A stretch of DNA of 64,000 bases, from NCBI GenBank assembly GCA_016946835.1, contig JACVTC010000139.1, positions 277,501 through 341,500 of the forward strand, written 5' to 3'. The translations under genes were made by a program, and so were the position numbers. Shown one piece after another: positions 12,379-24,053 of this stretch (its first letter is position 1; each line of letters starts with the position of its first letter). Source of the stretch: Neocallimastix lanati (nom. inval.). Lineage: Eukaryota; Neocallimastigomycota; Neocallimastigomycetes; Neocallimastigales; Neocallimastigaceae. The notes below the pieces were generated by a model. The model made no database searches. It was not told the DNA's origin and saw only the letters and a list, made by a program, of their open reading frames with translations.

Positions 12379-12380
<2 letters not shown>
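12073..12380 (+). pseudogene. Ankyrin-repeat gene relic
   Basis: Frame 1 reads NNKNETPLIVALKLGHTKLL and then TILFYAIKINDRYTINLL with HTDPNIK, typical of ankyrin units (TPL..A...GH..... LL). Near 12300 the frame shifts by one, and the alternative frame continues MDLSKKMNDEKIIDLL, the usual helix of a last ankyrin unit. The coding ends at a T16/A30 palindromic homopolymer. No start codon and stops upstream, so a relic. Its style matches the intact ankyrin protein at 24-26 kb. Confidence 0.7.
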
Positions 12381-12428
<48 letters not shown>

Positions 12429-13128
12429 AAAAAAATTTCTTTTATTAAATCAATTAGATATAAAAATAAAAATGACATAAAAAAAAAAAAGATATAGGAG
12501 AAAACTAACAGAATAAATATATAATAGGGCCAACACAACAAAAGACAATTATAAGTCCATTATAAAAAAAACAATCGAAGTTTTTTCGAAAGTCATATAC
12601 ATTTTTCAGTTATTTGTATAATAATATTTTGTATAATTATATATATATTAGCTAATTATACCAAAACCCTTTTAACTATTTTATTAATGAGCTTTTTTTC
12701 TTATTTAATTTTTTTTTATATATCAAAATTCTTGTATCAATATAAAATTCTCTTATCTATTAAGCATTAATGGATATACCTGTAAATAAAAAAAAATTAA
12801 AAAAAAAAAAAAAAAAAAAAAAAGAATCATAAAAAAAATTAATATATATTTTAAATATTTGTTTTTTGATAAATAAACTTTATTCTTACAATTTTGTTGT
12901 ATTTTTTATATAATAATTAAAAAAAAATAAACATATATTTTAAATATTTATTTTTTGATAAATAAATTTTTTCTTTCAATTTCGTTAAATTTATTATATA
13001 ATAATTGAAGTACTTAATAATTTATTAATATTATATTGCAATTATTAATATAATTATTTATAATAAAATATATTATTTGATATGGTTATTCTTTTAAAAA
13101 TAAGATAGTCGGGACTATTAAAAAAAAT

Positions 13129-13179
13129 CGAGACTATTAGTGAAAATATTTAATGAAAGTCTATTTTTTAATAGTCTCG
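13129..13179. repeat. Inverted repeat, 11-bp arms
   Basis: CGAGACTATTA (13129-13139) pairs exactly with TAATAGTCTCG (13169-13179). A third near-copy GGGACTATTA lies at 13110. Confidence 0.7.
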
Positions 13180-13262
13180 TTTTTTTTTCACTTTTACTTT
13201 TATAATAGATATTGTTAGAGTTTCAAATATACTTTTTTATTGAATTGTTTGTAATAGGAATA

Positions 13263-13304
13263 CCGCTAATTATTTAATTTAATAATAAATTAAATATTTA
13301 GCGG
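13263..13304. repeat. Palindrome, 18-bp arms with one mismatch
   Basis: CCGCTAATTATTTAATTT and AAATTAAATATTTAGCGG around a 6-nt loop. Confidence 0.75.
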
Positions 13305-14878
13305 TTATTAATAAATTATTTAAATAAAAACTTTGTTATATATTATATTATTTAAATAAATAATATATTTTAAAAACTTTTATAATAAGCAAAAATATTT
13401 GAAAAAAGAAACTAAATATTAATTCATATACATACAATTCATAAAAATAACTTTTAAATAATTCAATACCAAAGTTTATGGATAATTAATTATATAAATA
13501 AATAGATAAATAAATAATAAATGTATAATTTTATATTAATATTACCTATTTATTATAATATTTATATTTAAAAATGAACTTAATAATATAAAGTTCATTT
13601 TTATTTATATATTTATATTTTTTATAAATAGTTTTTTTTTTATTCTATTTTTTTAAATAAATAATAATTAATTATGAAAAAAAATTTTATAAATTAATAT
13701 AAATTTATATTAATTTTATTTATTTTATTATTTATTTAATAAATAACTCTTTTTTTTTTTTATTATTATTTCATAATACTTAAATTATTATTTACAATTT
13801 TTATTTATTTTAATAAAAAAATTAATTTATTATTATTATTTTTATATATTTATTTGTTTATTTGTTTCCTTTTTTTTTTTTTTTTTTTTTATTAAACAAT
13901 TAATTAATAATAAATATATAACAATTTAATTTTAAAATATTTTTTATTAAATTGTTATATATTTAAAATTAAGTTAATATTAAAAGATTTTTACTTTTAG
14001 AATTAAATATATTACATAAATAAGGTTTTTTGTACTTTCATTTATATAATTAAAAGATAAAATTTTATAAATTAATTTATCTTTTATTCAATTTTTTAGT
14101 TAGATTTTTTATTTAATTATGATTACTTTTTATTTTTTAATAAAAAATAATATTTCAAATTAAATTAAATTAAAAATTAAAAAGTCTGGTCACTATTTAA
14201 TATTTTATTAATTACCAAAAATATTTTATTAATATAGCTTTTTTGTACTACCCTCCTAATAGTTTTGATAGGTCAATTACTTTCTTACTTAGAGTATTAT
14301 AAAATATATTATACTTTGTTTTTATTTATAATTTTAATTTATATTTTAATTTTTGTATGTATTATAGATTAAATTATTACTAAATAAGATATAATAATAA
14401 TTTTTAAAAAAGTGTTAATTTTAATAATTAAATAATATTTTATAATATTAATTATTCAAATAAATATATTAAAATTGTATTATATCAAATAAATATAGAA
14501 ATAATGACAGCTCGTATAATACATATTAGTAATAGAAAGTTATGACTTTATATTATTGTATTTTAAAGTTCGGATAAATATCAAAAAAAAAAAAGATTAT
14601 TCTATAATATTTTATTATTATCATTTATTAAATATTAACAAACAATTTTGTATAAAAGGAGGAAAAGATAATTTATCTTTTTTTCTCTTTGAAAATTTTA
14701 AATTTTTAAACGATTTATAAAAAATTTTATTTTAGTAATTATATATTAAAAATTAAATACAAAAAATAATTTTTGTTTATTTAAATATATAAAAATAGAT
14801 AAATAAATAAATAACATAAATAATAATAAAATAAATTAAAATAGGAAAGAAAATATAAATAATACAAAAGTTGTGAAG

Positions 14879-15536
14879 ATGTTTACTCTTAAGAAATATT
14901 TATTATTATCTGTTGCTGCTTTAGCTTCAATTCAATCAGTATCTGCTGGCTATAAAAATTATGACAAATGTATTAAACCAGGAGATTTTGCTTTAACATT
15001 TGATGATGGACCAACTAATGAATATACCGCTATGGTTCTTGATGTCCTTAAGAAGGAAAATGTTAAAGCTACTTTCTTTGTCAATGGTAAAAATTGTATG
15101 GATGTTGCTAATGATTCTGAAGCTCAAGTAAGTTTTATAATTATAGTTTTTTGTGAATACTTATATATTAATAAATAAATTAAAATATTAATATATATAA
15201 GTATTCACAAATAATATATTAATATATATATATATTTTTTTTATATTTTTAAAAATTTATATTTATAAACAAAATTATAAATAAAAATTTAATACTATAG
15301 GCTCTTATCAAAAGAGAAGTTGATGAAGGTCATATCATTGCAAGTCATACTTACACTCATCCAGAAGATGGTATTACTAAGTTAACTGACCAACAATTAA
15401 CAGATGAAATTAGTATTTTAAATGAACTCATTTATGATATTACTGGTCTTAAGCCAGCTTTCTTCAGACCACCAAAAGGTGAATACACTGAAGAAAACAA
15501 GCATGTCATTGAAAGTTTAGGTTTTACTGCTGTAAG

Positions 15537-15585
<49 letters not shown>

Positions 15586-16153
15586 ATTATTATTATTTTT
15601 ATTTGAAAAATAGTTTTTGAAATGAAATAATAATATTAATAATTCATATATATATATATATAATTTTTTTAAAACTATCATAATCTTTAATTAATATATA
15701 AAGAACATTCTCTGGAATTTAGATTCTAACGATTGGAGAAAAGGTGATAATGCAACTGCTAATTACTTTTCATATTTAGATAAAGCTGATCCTTCCAAGG
15801 ACAGTTTCATTGCATTAAACCATGATATTCAAAAGGTTACTGCTACTTCTAACTTACAAATTATGATTCCAATTATTAGAGATCTTGGTTACAATTTCGT
15901 TACTATTGATGAATGTCTTGGTATGAGTGCATACCAAAATGTTAACAGTTTAGAAAATAAGGGTGCTAATGGTGCTGCTCCAACTCAAACTATGGATAAA
16001 GCTGTTCCAAATGTAACTGAAGGAAATAATTCAACTATTGTTATAGCAGATAATAAATCAAACTTAACTAAAAGTAGTGCAGATTCTACAAGAACTATTT
16101 CTTACGTATCTGCTGTAATTTTAGTTTTTATAACTCTTCTCAACTTTTTCTAA
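14879..16153 (+). CDS. CE4 polysaccharide (chitin) deacetylase, GPI-anchor-like
   Basis: Exons 14879-15127, 15301-15531 and 15704-16153 with GTAAGT donors; all phase 0; 309 residues. The ATG at 14879 is preferred over an in-frame GTG at 14873. Signal peptide [21 protein letters not shown]. NodB/CE4 motifs: FALTFDDGP (metal-binding Asp pair), HTYTH metal His pair in exon 2, [18 protein letters not shown] and ALNHDI with the catalytic His. A Ser/Thr/Asn-rich linker leads to a hydrophobic tail ([17 protein letters not shown]) typical of GPI signals, so the enzyme is probably anchored at the plasma membrane or wall and removes acetyl groups from chitin during wall formation. Chitin is the likely but unproved substrate. 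Its exon plan matches the gene at 19321-21030. Confidence 0.92.
15532..15703 (+). other. Intron with T-run then A-run after the donor
   Basis: GTAAG is followed by 16 or more T and then a long A run, which can fold into a stem right behind the 5' splice site. It ends AAAG before AACATTCTC. Confidence 0.7.
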
Positions 16154-17035
16154 ATATAAAAAGGAAAAAGGATTTAAAAATAAAAAATAAAAATAACTAA
16201 TACTATTCTCATTCTTTTATTTATCTATAAACTTTAAATTTTAGCAAGAATAAATAATAATAATAATATATATATTTATATAAATTATTATTATACATAT
16301 ATAAATTATTAAAATTATTAAAATATAACATTTAAAAAAAAAAATTAATTTATATTTAGAAATTACTATTTTAAAAGAAATATATATAATAGAAATTATT
16401 AAAATTTATAATTAAATATTAATATATAAATTTATATAATTATAAAATTTTTATATTTATACTATAAATCAAAGTAAAAAAAAAAAAAATGTAAACCCTG
16501 TATATTTATATAATTATATATTTTATAATATATAAATATTAAAGAAAATTATTAATAAAAACGAAAAAAATTAATGAATAAAATAAAATATAAAATAAAA
16601 AAAAAAAAAAAACGAAAAAAATAAATGAATAAAATAAAATATAAAATAATAAAAAAAAAAAAAACATAAATCATTAATAAAACCAAAAAAAAAAAAAAAA
16701 TGTTTTATTGAATTATATATATTAGTTTTGTTTAATAACATTTTTATGTTTATATAATTTATATAATTATATATTATATAATATATAAATATTAAAGAAA
16801 AATATTAATAAAAACGAAAAAAATAAATGAATAAAATAAAATATAAAAAAAAAAAAAAAAAAAAAAAACATAAATCATTAATAAAAAAAAAAAAAAAAAA
16901 AAAAATATGATGTTTTATTGAATTATATATATTAGTTTTGCTTAATAACTTTATAAGTGACTTTAGTATTTGTTATTAAAGAATATTTTAATAATAATAA
17001 ATTCATAGTTAAAATATATATATTATTAATAAGTT
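16154..17035. other. 3' flank of deacetylase 1, repeated AT-rich DNA
   Basis: Holds a large direct repeat (separate entry); no gene. Confidence 0.6.
16500..16951. repeat. Direct repeat, two copies of about 200-250 bp
   Basis: 16500-16747 and 16752-16951 share the series TATAATATATAAATATTAAAG, ACGAAAAAAATAAATGAAT, ACATAAATCATTAATAAA and TTGAATTATATATATTAG, with differing A-run lengths. Confidence 0.8.
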
Positions 17036-17878
17036 TAGATGGCTCGTCTAGTAGTGGAATCATTAAATCAATAGTTTTTCAAAATTAACAGAGATTTAAT
17101 GTGTCGTCATCGTCAAATTGGATGGAAATTTATTTACCTTTTAATGACTATTTCTTATTTAGCACAACTTCATTCAATAGATATTTTTCCTTCTTAGATT
17201 TACCATCTATATTAGTTACTAATAATTCACCCACCAATAATTCACTTTTGGACGCTATGAATAATTATGATAATTATGGTAAAAGTGATATAAATACAGC
17301 AAGTAACGTTAACACTTTTATAAATAAAACACCTTCAACTGCTTTAGCTGACAGTTCAGTAGATTATAATTGTTTACTTTTAAGTTCAACCAATACCACC
17401 TTAAATCATAAGTGTTTACCAATTAATTCATTACAATATTCTTCAAAATTATTAGTCTCCATGCCACATGTAGAATGGTAGTAAAAATCCATTTTTATAT
17501 GGTAATTTAAATAATTCATACTCATTACATCTTGATGTTTTTTCAAATGTTCTTTATAATTTATCCCCTTCACTTTTAACTCCACCATCTACTTCTTTCA
17601 TTATTAGTACATTATAAACCCAACCACCATCTTACCAGCTGAAACTCATTTTAAATTAGCAACAAATATCGGAGCTTTTCTTGTAGGTGCCTCTAAAATG
17701 TTAATGAAAAAATCTAATTCAAATAAAATCAAAATTAAACAAAAAAAAATTAGAGGTATCAAAACAATCAAAGAAACCAACATCCAATTCAAAAATGACA
17801 TTACAAAATTCAAATAATAAATATGCTAATGTTAAGTGAAGTTCTAATAATGTTTTAAATCCATCTACTCTCTTAACT

Positions 17879-17880
<2 letters not shown>
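17036..17880 (+). pseudogene. Broken gene of unknown function
   Basis: I do not recognise it. One frame reads DGSSSSGIIKSIVFQN, a stop, then an open stretch from about 17090 to 17480 (LPFNDYFLFS, SFLDLPSILVTNNSPTNN, CLLLSSTNTTLNHKCLP). Coding-like composition continues in other frames: LHLDVFSNVLYNLSPSLLTP, then THFKLATNIGAFLVGASKML, then SKQSKKPTSNSKMTLQNSNN. At least three frame changes and several stops show decay. It is Ser/Asn-rich, as fungal regulators and wall proteins often are. It ends at a 31-nt A run. There is no ATG in frame at the start. Confidence 0.5.
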
Positions 17881-17915
<35 letters not shown>

Positions 17916-19146
17916 AATAAAGAAAAAATGACTTTTTTTTATTAATATATTTTATTATTGGATCTAAATAGCCAAGGTAGTGAAAAACCAAACTAAGGAC
18001 AAAAGAAAACTAAAATAGAAATGAATTTAAAATTATTTTATATTTCTATTTATTTGTTTGATTTATATTTTAAATCTTAATTTATGATTTTTCTTTATTT
18101 TCTCTTCATTATTTAATTTTTTTTTATTTACAATATTTACAATATTTTATTTATTATTATTGAATATATATTATATTTGTAATAGAAGGTGATGATGAAA
18201 AATTTCAAGGATTTATTTTAACTATTTAACATTCCAAGTATTATGAATTGTAAAAGTATAATTCTTCCTAGGGAGGTTCGTTATTATTACTTTTCATATA
18301 GTAATTTTTTTTTTGTTAGTAATGTTTGCTAACTTGAAGAACTTAATAGGATTATTTAAAAAATTAATTTGATTCATTACTGATTAAATAACATACAACA
18401 CAATAAATTTTATTTTTATAAAAATAAATTATATAAATAAAAAAGTAAAATTATTAAAGTATATATTAAATATACAATTTATAAATATTTATTTATATAC
18501 AAAAACAAATTTAAATATGTATATATAATAAAAAGTGAACAAATAAACAAAAATATATAAAAGTGAATAATAGTACTTGTTAAAATATAAAATAATTTAA
18601 TTAGTAAATTTAGTTGTTAAAATATAAAATAATTTAGTAATTTTAATTGTTAGAATATTTATAAAATAATTTAATTAGTAACATTTTATTTATTATTTTA
18701 TAAAATCATGTTTAAATAAATATAGGTGTTTAAATATTTTAAATTATTAATATTCAAAAATAAAAAAATTTTTTTTTGAATATATTTTATTTTATTTATT
18801 TTTATTTTTTTTTTATTTATTTTATTTATTTTTTTTTTATTTATTTTTATTTTTATTTTTATTTATTTTATTTATTTATAAATATTTATTTATTTAAATA
18901 TATTTATATATTTATATACATATTAACATTTTAAAAAAGAATAAGTAAAAAATTCTTTTTTAAAAAAAAAAAAAATAAAAAATAAAATAATAAAAATAAA
19001 AATAAAAAAAAAAATAAAATATTAAAATGTAAAATGTAAAATATAAAATATAAAATTAAAAACAAAAGCAAATATTATAATATTTTATTCTATGATAAAT
19101 ATATTGAAATAAAAAAAATATACATTTATAATATATATATATATAA

Positions 19147-19181
<35 letters not shown>

Positions 19182-19320
19182 CTTAAATAGAAAAATTAAA
19201 ATATTTATATATATATACAATTAAACTAATTATTTTCTCTCTATTTTCTCTCTATAATAAATCAATAACCCAAAATTTAAACATGAATAATAAAAAATAA
19301 TTTTTTTTTTAATTATTGAT
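17881..19320. other. AT-rich, convergent 3' flank of deacetylase 2
   Basis: Weak coding-like debris near 17945-18040 and 18190-18350 in no stable frame; a 35-nt T run at 19150-19179 and neighbours. No gene seen. Confidence 0.5.
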
Positions 19321-21030
19321 TTATAAAATAAATACAAAAATAATACAAGAAAAGAATAATGAAGTCCAGAGGGTTATTATTCGTGATTTTAAAGTATTAC
19401 TTGCAACAATAATATTGTAATGTAAGGTATTATTCTTTAATGGATTTGGATTTGGAATTTCCATTCGACCATTAGGTAAAGTATTTATACGATTATTATT
19501 ATTATTTGCTAAATTATTATTAGAATCTTGAATTAAATTATTTGTGGTATAGGTATTATTATTAGTGTTAGTTTCAGTATTTATAAAAATAGTTGATAAA
19601 TTGGAATTTGTATTAATATTAGTATTTGAATTAGTATTTGAATTAGAATTCTCACTTGCATTAGCATTGGTATAAATAGTATTGCTTGAATTTGAATTTA
19701 TATTATTATTTGCATTTGTATTATCATTATTATTACTATTATTTGTTTTTGCTGTTTGATAACCTTGGTAAGCTTTCATACCAGTACAAACATCCATTGT
19801 AACAAAACGATATCCACGACTTTTAATATATTTTATAACAGTTTCTAAATTTTTAGATGCAGTAACCTTATGAATATCATGATTTAAAGCAATAAAAGAA
19901 TTTAAGGATGATTTTACATTTTTTAGTGCTTTAATATATTGTTGAGTCGCATTATAATTAACATTCCAATCTTCTGAATCTAAATTCCATAAAATATTCT
20001 AAATATATTGGGAAAAATTAAATAAAATGATTAATATTTAATAATTTTTCATATTATTTAGAAATATTTATCTTTATTAATAAAACATATATATATATAA
20101 ATTATTTGTGTACTTAAATATGTGTATAATATAAATTTATAATTTAAATTTTTTTCATATAATTATACTACTAATAATAATACTTACAGCAGTAATGCCA
20201 CATTTTTCAAGTACTTTTTCATTTTGTTTACTAATTTCACCTAATGGAGGTCTAAAGAAAGCCGGTTTAACACCAATTATATTATATATAATATCATTTA
20301 AGGTATTTATTTCATAAGTTAATTGTGAATTACTTAAACCAGTAATTCCATTCATTGGATGTGAATAGGTATGACTTGCAACTACGTGTCCACTGTTATA
20401 TTCTCTTTTAATAAGTTTCTATTAAAAAAATATAATCATTGCATAAATAGAAACATAAATATAATAATCAATATAATAATATTATTAATAATAGATATTT
20501 ATAATTTAATTTAAAAACAATAACAATAATAATAAACATCTATTTTTTTTTTTTTTTTTTTTTTTTCGTAATATATTGTTTTAATTTAAATTAAAACAAA
20601 ACAAAAAAAAAAATAAAAAATTTAAAGCAACAACAACAATAATAATAAATATTTCTTTTGTTTTCTCTTCTTTTATTTTTAAATAATAATAATAATAATA
20701 ATAAAGTAATAATAAATACTTTTAATTTAATTTAAAAAAAAGTAATTTATTTTTTTTAAATTTATAAATACTTACTCTTGCTGCAGCATTATTTTTTAGG
20801 TAACATGTGTTATTTCCATTAACAAAAAAGGTTGCTTTGACCTTTTCTTTATCAAGAATATCGAGAATTTTACTGGTATATAATAAACTCGGACCATCAT
20901 CGAAGGTTAAAGCTATATCACCACTGCGAATACATTTTTTAAAACTTTTTAGAGAATATGTTGAATCAATAAATAATGAAAAAGATGATATTAATAGCAA
21001 TGAACTTTTTATTATATTATATGAAACCAT
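19321..21030 (-). CDS. CE4 polysaccharide (chitin) deacetylase with Asn-rich tail, GPI-anchor-like
   Basis: Minus strand, exons 21030-20776, 20418-20188 and 19998-19321; phase 0; 387 residues. Signal peptide to about residue 26. CE4 motifs: [32 protein letters not shown] and ALNHDIHKV. After [15 protein letters not shown] comes about 120 residues of Asn/Thr/Ser low-complexity linker, then [12 protein letters not shown] and a hydrophobic end ([17 protein letters not shown]) like a GPI signal. Exon 2 is exactly 231 nt, as in the gene at 14879, and both introns sit at the same codons, so the two are paralogues facing each other across 3 kb. Probably a wall-anchored chitin deacetylase held away from the membrane by the Asn-rich stalk. 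Confidence 0.92.
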
Positions 21031-22260
21031 TTTATTATTTATTATTTCTTTTTAATGTTTTTTATTGTTTGTGATATGTTATTAATATATAAATAATAAT
21101 ATTTTGCTTTTTTATTTAATTGAATTTTTTCTTTTTTTTTTTTTTCTTTAAAATAAAAATATTAATAATTGTACAACAAATATTCGTTAAATTCTTTGAA
21201 TTTTTTTTTTTTTTTCAATTTTATTCCATTAATATATTTAATATTAAAAAAAAATTTTTAATACAATATATAAATATATAAGTAAATAAATAAATGAATA
21301 ATATAAATTAAAAATATATTAATAAGAATAAAATTTGAAAATAAAAAAAATTTAAAATTTAGTACAATTAAACCATTTATATACTATTTTCTCTCCCTTA
21401 AAAAAATGAACTAATTAAAAAAATTTAATTATTAATAAAAATTAATAATATTTTAATTTAAACATTTAATAATAGGTGCCACAAGAAAAATATTATGATT
21501 TTAATTATTTATTTTTTTTTTTTTTTTGTATTTTTTGTTTATAAATAGAAATAACAAAAAAAAAGTTTAACATATAAGAATATATATAGGGAAAATAATA
21601 AAATAATATACTAATAAATTATAAATAAATTAATAAATAAATAAATATACTAATAAATTATAAATATATTAATAAATAAATAAATATACTAATAAATTAT
21701 AAATAAATTAATAAATAAATAAATATACTAATAAATTATAAATAAATAAGTAAATGAATATTCTTAATAATTGAAATTGCAAAATAAATACAAATTTTCT
21801 ATATTTTTATTTAATAATATATATCTTATATAAATAAATAAATAAATACTATAATAAAATAAAAACTATAAAATTATGATATTATAAATATATTGGATAA
21901 CATAGATATATTAGTGACCATTAAGGAATAATTTTTAATTAAAAAGTTTTATTTTATTAATTAAAATTTTTTAAAATTTTTTTATAATATAATCAATTTT
22001 TAGAAAATAAAAAAAAATTTTTAATAGACCGTTTTTCTTTAATTAAAAATATATATATAACAAAAAAAAAAGGTATATGGTAATTATTTCTTAGATATAA
22101 ATCAAATTATATAAAAAAAAGATTAAAGTATAATAAATTTGATTAATTTATAATAATTATCATAAAAAATAATAATAAAGTATTAATAGTTTGATATATA
22201 AAAATTTAAAATAATAATACAAAATATATAAATTTAAAAAAAAATATTAATAAATATATA

Positions 22261-22297
<37 letters not shown>

Positions 22298-22637
22298 TTA
22301 AATTCGTAAAATTATCAAATATGTATAACATATATATATAAAAAAAATAGATTTTTCCTATTTTTTAATTTAATTTATTTTTTTAATTTAATTTAATTTA
22401 TTTTATTTTATTTTTTTTTTTTTTTTTTATTTTTTATTTTTCTAGAACTTTAATTTTTTTTTTTTAAATGAAATAAAATATGAAATAAATTTTATATTAA
22501 TAAAAAATTATTAGGAGTTATTTATGCTTTATTTTTCTAAATTTTTATAATATATATTAATTGTCAAATAAAAATTAGATATTTTTTAAAAAAATTTTTT
22601 ATTTAAAATATCTATAATTATCTATATATCACTATAT

Positions 22638-22667
<30 letters not shown>
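21031..22667. other. AT-rich upstream region of deacetylase 2
   Basis: Long T/A runs, a 39-bp tandem array (separate entry) and (TTTA)n at 22640-22670. No gene seen. Confidence 0.6.
21607..21760. repeat. Tandem repeat, about 39-bp unit, nearly four copies
   Basis: The unit begins TATACTAATAAATTATAAAT and continues AAATTAATAAATAAATAAA; copies differ by single bases. Confidence 0.8.
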
Positions 22668-22672
<5 letters not shown>

Positions 22673-22826
22673 TAAATGTTCAGTCAGTCAGGGACAGCAC
22701 CACCTACTAAGTAGGAAATAGGTAAGTGTTCCAGTAATAAACCATTGTATGTCTACGGATGTGCAGCTGGGGAGAAATCCTGCTACGGTCGTTAAAAAAA
22801 TAAAAAAAAAAAAATTTATAAATGTT
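22668..22826 (+). mobile_element. Short retroposon (SINE-like) with 13-bp target-site duplication
   Basis: The 13-mer ATTTATAAATGTT stands immediately left (22668-22680) and right (22814-22826) of a GC-richer body (CAGTCAGTCAGGGACAGCAC to TGCTACGGTCGTT, 22681-22792) that ends in an A-rich tail. Body, tail and duplication are what target-primed reverse transcription leaves. The body is about 112 bp without ORF. I could not see convincing tRNA A/B boxes, so its parent RNA is unknown; it may instead be a 5'-truncated LINE end. Confidence 0.75.
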
Positions 22827-23321
22827 GTACCAAAAAATTTTATCCTAATAATTTTTTATTTTAAAGTTTTAATAATTTTTTCAAAAAAAAAAAAAAAAAA
22901 AAAAAAAAGAAAAAATATATATATATAAATTTACTAAAATAATATAAAAAGTTTTTTTCTTTTAAATAAAATAAAATAAAAATTATATTAATAATCTATT
23001 TCATATTATTTATTTATTTATTTATTTTTAATTTTATTATGATATTATTATTAATTTAAATTTTAGAATTACTTATTTTTTATTATATAAATTATTATTA
23101 GTAATTATATATAAAAAATTTTATTATAATTACTTATTTTTTTATTATATAGATTATTATTAGTAATTATATATAAAAAAATTTATTATAAATAAAATTT
23201 ATTTTTAGTAAACAAACATTGTAAAAGGTATTTTGTAAAAATAGTTTTAAACATTTAATAAAATTATATAATTAAAATTATCTTTGTTAATGTACATAAA
23301 GAAAAAAAAATTAAATATTCT

Positions 23322-23463
23322 GTAAATAAATCATTATATTACTTTAATATATTTTAAATATATTAAATATTTCATTATATCAAGATAATATATAAATAAA
23401 TCATTATATTACTTTAATATATTTTAAAATATATTAAATACTTCATTATATCAAGATAATATA
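23322..23463. repeat. Tandem duplication, about 70-bp unit, two copies
   Basis: Each copy contains GTAAATAAATCATTATATTA (first) or its near-copy and ends TTCATTATATCAAGATAATA. Confidence 0.8.
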
Positions 23464-23769
23464 TATTGATATTTTGGTGATATACTATTATTATATATAT
23501 TTTTTTCATGATTGCAAAGAAATTATTATAAGATATTAACCCTTTTTTTTTTTTTTTTTTTGGTATTTTCATTTTAAATTAATCTTTTATTGACATTTAA
23601 ACATAATTAAAACATTAAAAAATGTATAAAATACAATATTATAAAAAGTTTTGAAATAATTTCAATAATTGTCACTTATATATATAAATTATTTAAAAAA
23701 GAAATAAAAAAAATTAAATAATAGCATTATATTTTGTATTGCTTTAATGATAAAAGCATACATTATTTT

Positions 23770-23935
23770 ATACTACCCTGATTAAGCTAAAGAATACTTT
23801 GAAATTTTAAAAGAAAATCAAAAGGATAAAAGAATATCAAAGTATGTTAAAACTAGTGAAAAGTTACATATATAAAGTAATGGATGAAAATAATAAAGTT
23901 GTTTTAACTATATTATATAGAAGAATTTTTGGTTG
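23770..23935 (+). pseudogene. Small coding debris, unknown family
   Basis: One frame reads AKEYFEILKENQKDKRISKY with VKTSEKLH; after a one-base shift it reads VMDENNKVVLTILYRRIFG and a stop. Composition is protein-like but no start or family is evident. Confidence 0.35.
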
Positions 23936-24053
23936 AAATTGACTTGTCTTTTTATATATATAAAAATTAAAAGTCCATCTTTTTTTTTTTTTTTTTTTTT
24001 TTTGTTTTTGTTTTGTTTTGTTTAGTTTAGTTTTGTTTTTTTTTTAGCTTTGT

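Larger units (their letters stand above)
12381..14878. other. AT-rich intergenic, promoter side of deacetylase 1
   Basis: Homopolymers, two notable palindromes (13129-13179, 13263-13304) and a hairpin AAAATGAACTT/AAGTTCATTTT at 13571-13601. The last 200 bases before 14879 are A-rich leader. No gene seen. Confidence 0.55.
22827..24053. other. AT-rich, 3' flank of the ankyrin gene
   Basis: Includes a 69-bp tandem duplication at 23322-23463 and coding debris at 23770-23935. Confidence 0.6.

Noticed and set aside
22681-22792. tRNA gene or tRNA-derived SINE
   Set aside because: GGAGAAATCC only weakly resembles a B box and no A box at the right distance; no cloverleaf could be drawn.
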